Assembly (NCBI GenBank): GCA_946557785.1
Contig: CAMNTH010000008.1
Span: forward strand, 1 to 52,084
DNA: 52,084 bases
Reading direction: 5' to 3'
Source of the DNA: an uncultured Blautia sp.
Lineage (GTDB): Bacteria > Bacillota > Clostridia > Lachnospirales > Lachnospiraceae
Shown: in pieces, positions 16,812-22,037 of the stretch
Layout: each line of letters opens with the position of its first letter
Numbering within the stretch: the stretch's first letter is position 1
Notes under the pieces: generated by a model
What the model was told of the DNA's origin: nothing
The model's input: only the letters and a program-made list of their open reading frames with translations
The model's database searches: none
Position numbers and translations under genes: made by a program

Positions 16812-18413
16812 CTAAGGAAGTAGTTCCAGGCTTAAGATATCTGTAGTAAAGCGATTAAGCTTTCCATGAGTTTGAATCTTCAGGTGAAAATGAAAGGGAA
16901 GCTGATAGAACCATATATCCAGACTCTTGTCAGGATAAAAGATGGCTTTTTTTAGAATTTCCCGGCACAAAGTGTAAGGAATATTCATTTCAGGAGAAGC
17001 TTTGCACTGGCAGAAATCCAGGATTTCTGTCAGGTTTTTTTGAAGAAACTCCATATCTTTGGAGGGTTTAGGATTGGCTTGCATTTTTTTTAGGAGCTGC
17101 TGCTTTTTCTCATATTCCAGGCACTGTTTCTTAAAATCCGCCTTCGTAATGAATCCCTCCAGGTACAGATCAAGGGCTTTTTCTTTTTTGGCTTTTAGGA
17201 GCTGAAGTTTGTTTTCCGCATGAGATATGGGGGAGGGTTCAGAGAGAGAAGAGAAGGAAAGTACGGAAGAAAGCTCCCAAAGGAGTTCTTTTTCTAATAC
17301 CTTCAGAAAAACGTTGCTGAGGCAAGTTTGTACGCAAAAAAGCAGGGTATTTTCATGGATGGAAGGATTGCTGCACCCCAGATAAGCCCCAGGGCCATTG
17401 CTTTTTTGGGAGCCGTGTACAGCAGATTCATAGCAGCGCCAGGATTTGGAGATACTGCCGTCTGATCTTTTCTTCGTACGAATAACATAGCTTCTTCCGC
17501 ATTTTCCGCAGAAAATCTTTCCGCTGCACCAGTACCGGGTACTGTATCTGCTTTTGGAGTGAGCACGCCTATGAAGCTCCTCCTGGGTTCGATCCCACAA
17601 ATCCCGATCAATAATAGGCTGGTGATGATTTTTAAGATAGATCATTTCCTCAGGCACATGATTTGCTTTTCTTTCATGTGTGAGATAATTGGGAGTAAAG
17701 GTTTTTTTCTGGCAGAGATCCCCGGCATATTTTTCATTTCTCAGAATGCGCAGAATTGCAGCACTGGACCAGGTCTGCGCTTGTTTTGGATGGATTCCTT
17801 CCAGAAGAAGTTCTTTGGCAATGGCAGGGGTGCTTTTCTTTTCGTTTGTATATTTATGGAAAATGGCACGGACTGTTGGAACCTCACAACTGTTTGGAAA
17901 AAGGGTGCCGTTTTTTACGGTATATCCAAGAAGCTCCCGTCCGAAAACAACGCCTTGTTCCATACGGCGCTGCTGCCCCCATTTGACACGTTCAGAGGTT
18001 TTCCGGCTTTCCTCCTGAGCAATGCTGGCCATAATGGTAAGCCTCAGCTCTCCATCTGCCTCTCTGGTATCAATGTTGTCAATGGTAAAAACAACCCCAA
18101 TTCCTGCTTCCTTAAGCTTCCTGGTATAGGAAAGGGTGTCCACTGTATTTCTGGCAAAACGGCTCACTTCTTTTGTAAGGATCAGGTCAATCTTACCTTC
18201 ACAGGCGTCAGAAATCATATGGTTGAAACCAGTGCGTTTTTTTGTCTGCGTTCCGCTGATTCCTTCGTCATAATAGATATTTACCAATTGCCAGTCTGTA
18301 TGGTTTTGAATATATTCGGTGAAATATTTTTTCTGGCTGGAAAGGGAATTGGCCTGGTCTTCCCGGTCTGTAGACACACGGCAGTATGCGGCTGCCCTTA
18401 GAAAAGTCTGCAT
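16812..18413 (-). CDS. Large serine recombinase (SpoIVCA-like) of the cotJC element
   Basis: 533 residues. The N-terminal resolvase domain has the catalytic serine in AAAYCRVSTDRED (Ser near 14), then ILTKEVSRFARNTVDTL and IMASIAQEESRKTSERVKWG. The recombinase domain follows (GYTVKNG, ILRNEKYAGDLCQKK), a zinc ribbon (FCGKCGRSY with later cysteines) and a C-terminal coiled-coil region (KLQLLKAKKEKALDLYLEGF), as in SpoIVCA and phage integrases. I chose the ATG at 18413 because AGGAGGTGAATCC directly precedes it; an in-frame ATG at 18446 lacks a site. The enzyme should recombine the two TACC junctions and rebuild cotJC. The upstream 47-aa gene ends four bases before the start, so the two are translationally coupled. 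Confidence 0.95.
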   Translation of the reverse strand: MQTFLRAAAYCRVSTDREDQANSLSSQKKYFTEYIQNHTDWQLVNIYYDEGISGTQTKKRTGFNHMISDACEGKIDLILTKEVSRFARNTVDTLSYTRKLKEAGIGVVFTIDNIDTREADGELRLTIMASIAQEESRKTSERVKWGQQRRMEQGVVFGRELLGYTVKNGTLFPNSCEVPTVRAIFHKYTNEKKSTPAIAKELLLEGIHPKQAQTWSSAAILRILRNEKYAGDLCQKKTFTPNYLTHERKANHVPEEMIYLKNHHQPIIDRDLWDRTQEELHRRAHSKSRYSTRYWCSGKIFCGKCGRSYVIRTKKRSDGSISKSWRCYESAVHGSQKSNGPGAYLGCSNPSIHENTLLFCVQTCLSNVFLKVLEKELLWELSSVLSFSSLSEPSPISHAENKLQLLKAKKEKALDLYLEGFITKADFKKQCLEYEKKQQLLKKMQANPKPSKDMEFLQKNLTEILDFCQCKASPEMNIPYTLCREILKKAIFYPDKSLDIWFYQLPFHFHLKIQTHGKLNRFTTDILSLELLP

Positions 18414-18417
18414 GGAT

Positions 18418-18561
18418 TCACCTCCTGGAGCGAAGCAGTGTTTCAAGCTGGGTGTCTGTGAGAAGGCCCCGTTTTCGAAGCTCCTGGTAAACGGCAGATT
18501 TTAAAAGAGCTTGGAATTGCTTTTGCTGGACGGAAGTCAATAATGAAATGGGATTTTTCAT
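18418..18561 (-). CDS. 47-aa peptide coupled to the recombinase (candidate directionality factor)
   Basis: A small gene whose last codons contain the recombinase ribosome site. It encodes a basic, helix-rich peptide starting MKNPISLLTSVQQKQ and ending TDTQLETLLRSRR. The C-terminal half, with a basic RKRG and GLLTDTQLETLL, resembles the short SHOCT-type motif (a helix ending with G-x-x-T-x-x-x-F/L). Small genes placed directly upstream of serine recombinases are common in Lachnospiraceae (from memory). Large serine integrases need a small directionality factor for excision, so this peptide is a natural candidate; a simple translation-coupling leader is the alternative. Its ribosome site is weak (AAAGG about 12 bases upstream). 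Confidence 0.65.
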   Translation of the reverse strand: MKNPISLLTSVQQKQFQALLKSAVYQELRKRGLLTDTQLETLLRSRR

Positions 18562-18589
18562 AGGAGAGACCTTTTTTGAGAATTACTAA

Positions 18590-18619
18590 AGAATATGAAT
18601 GGGGAGAGAAGGTTATGCC
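18590..18619 (-). promoter_or_regulatory. Candidate sigma-E-type promoter of the recombinase unit
   Basis: On the minus strand: GGCATAAC (18619-18612), 14-base spacer, CATATTCT (18597-18590). Against the Bacillus sigma-E consensus (GKCATATT, 13-15 bases, CATACAMT) each box matches six of eight. It lies 29 bases before the 47-aa gene. A mother-cell sigma factor here would give sporulation-timed excision. The match is by eye and may be chance. Confidence 0.4.
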
Positions 18620-18664
18620 AAGCGCCGTGATAAGACGCCTGGCAGATATAATAATAAAAAGAAA

Positions 18665-19534
18665 TTACATTCCAAGCTTCTCCCTGATGGTTTTGGCAGC
18701 AGGTGTATTGGCTACCCCGCCTTCCCCGGTTTCACGAAGAGAAACGTGCATGGATTCTCCGATTTCTTTCATAGCATCAATTACCTGATCCGGCGGGATG
18801 CGGCTGGTGATACCTGCCAGTGCCATATCCGCACAGGAAAGGGCGTTCACAGCACCGATTACGTTTCGCTTCACGCAGGGGATTTCTACCAGGCCGGCAA
18901 CAGGATCGCATACAAGCCCAAGAAGGTTTTTGAGTGCCATAGCTGCAGCCTGGCAGATCTGCTGTGCATCACCGCCCCGAAGGTGAACCAGGGCGCCTGC
19001 AGCCATAGAAGAAGCTGAACCGATTTCAGCCTGGCATCCCCCTGCTGCACCTGCGATAAAGGCACGGCTTGCAATTACCTGCCCGATTCCTGCTGACACA
19101 TACAGTGCTTCAATTACCTGCTCATCTGTGACTTCTCCTGTTTTGTACAAAGGAATAAGAACTGCTGGAAGTACACCGCATGCACCTGCTGTAGGAGCTG
19201 CAACGATACGTTTCATGCAGGCATTGGATTCTCCCATCTGCAGCGCCTGGGCAATGACCTGTGCCATAAAATCTCCGCAAAGAGGCGTTTCATTTTGGCG
19301 GTAAGTCTCCATCTGCGCACCTGTTTTGCCCACAAGACCGCTGTGGGAGAGGAGGCTGCCGTCATATGCGTCACTGGCGTCCGCCATGGCACGCCACATC
19401 TTTTCCATTGTCTGGATAGAATCCTCCATAGCAACAGAACGCTCATTCATATCATCCAGCAGGATGACCTTCCAAAAAGGGATTTTCTGGATTTCTCCTG
19501 CTTCTATGATTTCCTGTAAAGATTGATATGCCAT
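18665..19534 (-). CDS. sdaAA: L-serine dehydratase, alpha subunit (iron-sulfur dependent)
   Basis: 289 residues. The alpha subunit of the two-subunit bacterial L-serine deaminase converts L-serine to pyruvate and ammonia using a [4Fe-4S] cluster. The cluster-binding and active-site stretches are visible: AAPTAGACGVLPAVL near the middle and GLVCDPVAGLVEIPCVKRN further on, with the family end GEGGVANTPAAKTIREKLG. The length is normal for alpha subunits. The start is directly adjacent to the beta-subunit stop, with GGGAGGAAG inside the end of the beta gene, so the two are one operon. It lies within the cotJC element and would be lost from the mother-cell chromosome on excision. Confidence 0.95.
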   Translation of the reverse strand: MAYQSLQEIIEAGEIQKIPFWKVILLDDMNERSVAMEDSIQTMEKMWRAMADASDAYDGSLLSHSGLVGKTGAQMETYRQNETPLCGDFMAQVIAQALQMGESNACMKRIVAAPTAGACGVLPAVLIPLYKTGEVTDEQVIEALYVSAGIGQVIASRAFIAGAAGGCQAEIGSASSMAAGALVHLRGGDAQQICQAAAMALKNLLGLVCDPVAGLVEIPCVKRNVIGAVNALSCADMALAGITSRIPPDQVIDAMKEIGESMHVSLRETGEGGVANTPAAKTIREKLGM

Positions 19535-20203
19535 TTATTCTTCCTCCCTGCTCATAAGATAAGTGACCTTCAAAATGCCCTCCATGGATTCCAGTCTGCG
19601 GATGATGTCGGACGGAACAGGCTGATCGGATTCAATAACCATAACTGCCTGACCACCTTTTTTTTCGCGGTGAAGGTTTAGGGCTGCGATGTTTACGGAA
19701 TACTGGGTCAGTAAAGAAGTAACCTGAGCCACATATCCCGGCTTGTCCTGATTACGGACGATCAGTGTAGGATTTTCACAGGGACAGTTTACATCAATGC
19801 CGTCCAGCTTGTTCAGCATGATCCTTCCTCCCCCAAGAGAAGAGGCCAGCACTTCCAGAACCTTTCCTGTGGAACCTGTGACTTTTAGATGTGCTGTGTT
19901 AGGGTGTGCACCGGAGATCTGGGCATGACGAAAGGAAAAATCAAGTCCTTCTTCTTTTGCAGTCCGGAAGCTGTCTGGAATTCTCATATCGTCCGGCAGC
20001 ATTCCAAGAAGCCCTGCGATCAGTGCTTTATCTGTTCCATGTCCCTGTCCGGTGGCGGAAAATGATCCGTGAAGTCCGATTTCTGCTTTGACTGCCTTAC
20101 ATCCAAGCAGTGTGCGGGTAATATAACCAATTCTTACAGCTCCGGCCGTGTGAGAACTGGAGGGTCCTACCATAATAGGACCAAGGATATCAAATATATT
20201 CAT
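19535..20203 (-). CDS. sdaAB: L-serine dehydratase, beta subunit (with ACT domain)
   Basis: 222 residues. The N-terminal motif FDILGPIMVGPSSSHTAGAV is the hallmark of the beta subunit, followed by GSFSATGQGHGTDKAL. The C-terminal third is an ACT domain (LIVRNQDKPGYVAQVTSLLT), which in this enzyme class regulates activity. It pairs with the alpha subunit encoded immediately downstream. The ribosome site TTGGAGGAATGGGAGT precedes the ATG at 20203. A sigma-A promoter with an extended -10 lies in the element between the cotJC junction and this gene, so the dehydratase is expressed independently of the cotJ operon. Confidence 0.95.
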   Translation of the reverse strand: MNIFDILGPIMVGPSSSHTAGAVRIGYITRTLLGCKAVKAEIGLHGSFSATGQGHGTDKALIAGLLGMLPDDMRIPDSFRTAKEEGLDFSFRHAQISGAHPNTAHLKVTGSTGKVLEVLASSLGGGRIMLNKLDGIDVNCPCENPTLIVRNQDKPGYVAQVTSLLTQYSVNIAALNLHREKKGGQAVMVIESDQPVPSDIIRRLESMEGILKVTYLMSREEE

Positions 20204-20238
20204 ACTCCCATTCCTCCAAGGAAATATACTTCATTAAC

Positions 20239-20281
20239 AGTATAACAAATATTTCCCGGAAATGCCATTTTTATCGGGAAA
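20239..20281 (-). promoter_or_regulatory. Promoter and inverted repeat of the serine dehydratase operon
   Basis: On the minus strand an extended -10, TGTTATACT (20247-20239), lies 36 bases before the start. The -35 region is spanned by an inverted repeat, TTTCCCG (20281-20275) with CGGGAAA (20258-20252), a possible operator. This suggests vegetative, regulated expression. Confidence 0.55.
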
Positions 20282-20316
20282 AACCTAAAGAAATTCATAA
20301 TAGATCAGACAGGGAG

Positions 20317-20360
20317 GTGCAATTATGGAAAGGAGATACCGACATCATTTAATACCGCCG
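20317..20360. repeat. Right attachment junction (element / host cotJC 5' part)
   Basis: The core TACC is at 20337-20340. Left of it is element DNA (GGAAAGGAGA), right of it host sequence (GACATCATTTAATACC). Excision would join the host flank left of 16786 to the host flank right of 20340 and leave a circle with GGAGA-TACC-TGTTT. Confidence 0.8.
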
Positions 20361-20523
20361 TAGCCGTACGGTTCGGCATGGCAAAGCGCTGGGACAGATA
20401 CCGCATGGAAGCACCGATTTCCCCGTCCGGGCCGCCGTACTGGCTCATGATGAATTGTGCAAGCTTGGCATTAGGGGTTTTGATATTTACTGGATACTGT
20501 AATCTTTTTTCATAATTCCACAT
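20323..20523 (-). CDS. cotJC: CotJC, 5' part of split gene (ends in element-encoded stop)
   Basis: The first 62 residues of CotJC (MWNYEKRLQYPVNIKTPN to ATAVLNDVG), followed by four element-encoded residues (ISFP) and a TAA. It contains the first manganese ligand, Glu35, in GGPDGE, but lacks the other four, so the truncated product cannot be a catalase. The start directly follows the cotJB stop and has AGGAGG about eight bases upstream. The homologous part ends at GGT, the coding-strand junction core. Until excision the operon makes CotJA, CotJB and this 66-residue fragment. Confidence 0.93.
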   Translation of the reverse strand: MWNYEKRLQYPVNIKTPNAKLAQFIMSQYGGPDGEIGASMRYLSQRFAMPNRTATAVLNDVGISFP

Positions 20524-20808
20524 CTATCTGCATCCTCCTTCCTGTTCCCATGGGAAAGGCTGCTGCGCCCATTGAAAAGTGTTTCCGCAGGCTTCTGCTG
20601 CGCTGTCAATGGTAAGCGGCCCGAACTCCCTGGCATACCGGCAGAGAAGTTCATTGCGTCTGGAAGCGTGCTCCTTATAAAATTCCATAGCTTTTTCGTC
20701 ACATGGATGTGTGTCCAGATAAAGCTGGATATCATTTACAGCAAAGCTAGTTTCGTTGATTTCCTGCAGGAGCCGCCTTTGATTGGAAGATTGGCTTGAT
20801 GACCTCAT
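20524..20808 (-). CDS. cotJB: Spore coat protein CotJB
   Basis: 94 residues from the ATG at 20808, which overlaps the cotJA stop (ATGA). The family pattern is clear: QRRLLQEINETSFAVNDIQL, YLDTHPCDEKAMEFYKEH, the block REFGPLTIDSA and the aromatic PFPWEQEGGC near the end. CotJB is an inner coat component made in the mother cell together with CotJA and CotJC. A longer reading from an ATG at 20844 is possible, but it has no better ribosome site and would overlap cotJA more. Its stop (TAG) touches the cotJC start. Confidence 0.92.
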   Translation of the reverse strand: MRSSSQSSNQRRLLQEINETSFAVNDIQLYLDTHPCDEKAMEFYKEHASRRNELLCRYAREFGPLTIDSAAEACGNTFQWAQQPFPWEQEGGCR

Positions 20809-21098
20809 CGGCACATACCTCGCTTTCCGCAAAATGGTTTGCAAAGCTCAGGGAATATGGTGCCCATCTGCAAAGCATGGCACAGCTCAAAAGTATGAGA
20901 AAAGTGCTGGCAGGGGACATATCCCATGGCAACAGGAAATGCATCTTCCCTGGCAGGGGTGCTGGCACTTGCAGGAACCGGGGCTGGCATTGGCTTATGC
21001 TCGGGTATTGCCATCCGTTGAGCAGCAGGCATTCTGTTCATGCCGCAGGTGGTGCGGTAGGGACGGCCGCAGGGACGGCCCATCTGATAATTTTCCAT
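20805..21098 (-). CDS. cotJA: Spore coat protein CotJA
   Basis: 97 residues. The C-terminal half is diagnostic: AMGYVPCQHF, then ALQMGTIFPELCKPFCGKRG. The N-terminal half is a proline/methionine-rich, low-complexity segment, longer than in Bacillus. The protein is rich in cysteine (seven), which may cross-link in the coat. It is the first gene of cotJABC, with AAAGGA seven bases before the ATG. In Bacillus the operon is transcribed by sigma-E in the mother cell. Confidence 0.9.
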   Translation of the reverse strand: MENYQMGRPCGRPYRTTCGMNRMPAAQRMAIPEHKPMPAPVPASASTPAREDAFPVAMGYVPCQHFSHTFELCHALQMGTIFPELCKPFCGKRGMCR

Positions 21099-21099
21099 G

Positions 21100-21162
21100 A
21101 AAAAATCCTTTCTGTTTCAAATTTACGGTTACACTTTAGCATATGTAATAGAAACAGAAAGG
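21100..21162 (-). terminator. Long-loop hairpin between tetR and cotJA
   Basis: A perfect 12-bp inverted repeat (CCTTTCTGTTTC at 21162-21151 on the minus strand, GAAACAGAAAGG at 21118-21107) with a 32-base loop, followed by A and six Ts right before the cotJA ATG. It can terminate the tetR transcript. Its loop contains CATATGCT (21145-21138), a possible mother-cell -10 box for cotJ; transcripts starting there would miss the left arm and escape termination. Confidence 0.55.
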
Positions 21163-21170
21163 TGTGCATA

Positions 21171-21773
21171 TTATGCTTCCCTAAAGCTTAGGAGAATACC
21201 GTCAATAGATCTGTGAAGATATGGCAGATATTCCTTAAGGGGAACAGGCTGCTGTTGAAGAATACAGCTATAACAGGTAGAACCTACCAGTTCAATGATG
21301 GTAAAAAGCATAAGCTCCGGATTCTGATAAGTATGGTCGCTTTTGGACAGAAGCTGCAGATAGGACTGATAAAAATGGTAATCCTCATCCGGCACTTTTT
21401 CTTCCAAAGCACCTTTAAAAACACCCCACGACAGGTTCTTCGAAATAAAAAGGAGCAAAGAATGATCCTGTTCCAGACGGTTCAGTATGTGGTCAATGAT
21501 AAATGAAAGCTGCACTTCAAATCCATGAAGCCCTGAATTGATCAGTGCTTCGTGGGCATTAAAAAAGAGTTGTCCGGTTTTATGTGAGACAAGCTTGTTG
21601 CGGATATCATATTTATCCTTAAAGTATAAATAGAAGGTTCCCTTGGCTACCCCGGCCTTCTCGACAATATCGGAAATGGTGGTCTTGTTCAGTCCTTTTG
21701 TGGTAAAAAGCTCAAAGGCAGTATTATAGAGTGCATCCTTTTTTCTTTTTTTATTTAATTCCAGTTTTCCCAA
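21171..21773 (-). CDS. TetR-family regulator of the adjacent transporter operon
   Basis: 200 residues. The N-terminal helix-turn-helix is typical: ALYNTAFELFTTKGLNKTTI, then VEKAGVAKGTFYLYFKDKYD. The C-terminal ligand domain is not recognisable by family. I chose the TTG at 21773 because AGGAGGAGAG lies just upstream and the protein then starts GKLELNKKRKKDALY; the frame stays open further but has no site. It is divergent from the MMPL transporter, and the shared region holds two TGACTNNTGGTCA palindromes, so it most likely represses that operon. Confidence 0.88.
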   Translation of the reverse strand: MGKLELNKKRKKDALYNTAFELFTTKGLNKTTISDIVEKAGVAKGTFYLYFKDKYDIRNKLVSHKTGQLFFNAHEALINSGLHGFEVQLSFIIDHILNRLEQDHSLLLFISKNLSWGVFKGALEEKVPDEDYHFYQSYLQLLSKSDHTYQNPELMLFTIIELVGSTCYSCILQQQPVPLKEYLPYLHRSIDGILLSFREA

Positions 21774-21919
21774 AAATCTCTCCTCCTGACAGCAGTATCG
21801 CTTATGAAAAATAGTTTGCCAGTGCCATGAAATTGGAAATTCAGCTATTTTTCTATCATTATAATGAAAAAGAGGCATAAGTCAATATATTAAACTTTTA
21901 TAAAATATGGAAAAATGTA

Positions 21920-21948
21920 TTGACTATTGGTCATTTTTATTATATAAC
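21920..21948 (+). promoter_or_regulatory. MMPL operon promoter with overlapping TetR operator
   Basis: TTGACT (21920-21925), 17-base spacer, TATAAC (21943-21948). The palindrome TGACTATTGGTCA (21921-21933) overlaps the -35 box. Confidence 0.75.
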
Positions 21949-21965
21949 ACTTTATGAAATAAAAA

Positions 21966-21980
21966 ATGACTGATGGTCAT
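21966..21980. promoter_or_regulatory. Second TetR-type operator
   Basis: ATGACTGATGGTCAT, 5-bp perfect arms. It matches the first operator in 11 of 13 core positions, 46 bp away, just downstream of the expected transcription start. Confidence 0.7.
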
Positions 21981-22037
21981 AAAATGATAAGGCAAAATAA
22001 ATTGGAAATTCAGCCTAAAATAAAGAGAGAGGAGAAC

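Larger units (their letters stand above)
16786..20336 (-). mobile_element. Skin-like intervening element in cotJC (3551 bp)
   Basis: The element separates the two parts of cotJC and is bounded by TACC at 16786-16789 and 20337-20340 (GGTA on the coding strand). It carries, all on the minus strand like its host gene: a two-gene L-serine dehydratase operon, a 47-aa peptide and a large serine recombinase whose 3' end lies 22 bases from the junction. Joining the outer sequences at TACC gives N-D-V-G-T-E-E-L-A-H with an unbroken 630-bp frame (209 residues), the sequence expected for intact CotJC. No phage structural genes are present. The layout matches the Bacillus skin element in sigK, which is excised in the mother cell. 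That excision happens here, and when, is inference. Confidence 0.92.
21830..22014. repeat. 16-bp direct repeat flanking the tetR/MMPL promoter region
   Basis: AAATTGGAAATTCAGC occurs at 21830-21845 and again, identical, at 21999-22014, 169 bp apart and on either side of the operators. It may be a regulatory site or the trace of a duplication. Confidence 0.6.

Noticed and set aside
18617..18643. Hairpin GCCAGGCG/CGCTTGGC after sdaAA as terminator
   Set aside because: The stem is present but no T run follows on the minus strand, and it overlaps the candidate promoter of the recombinase unit.
16786..20336. Prophage or insertion sequence
   Set aside because: No phage structural, replication or lysis genes, no DDE transposase, no terminal inverted repeats; only a serine recombinase, a small peptide and metabolic cargo.
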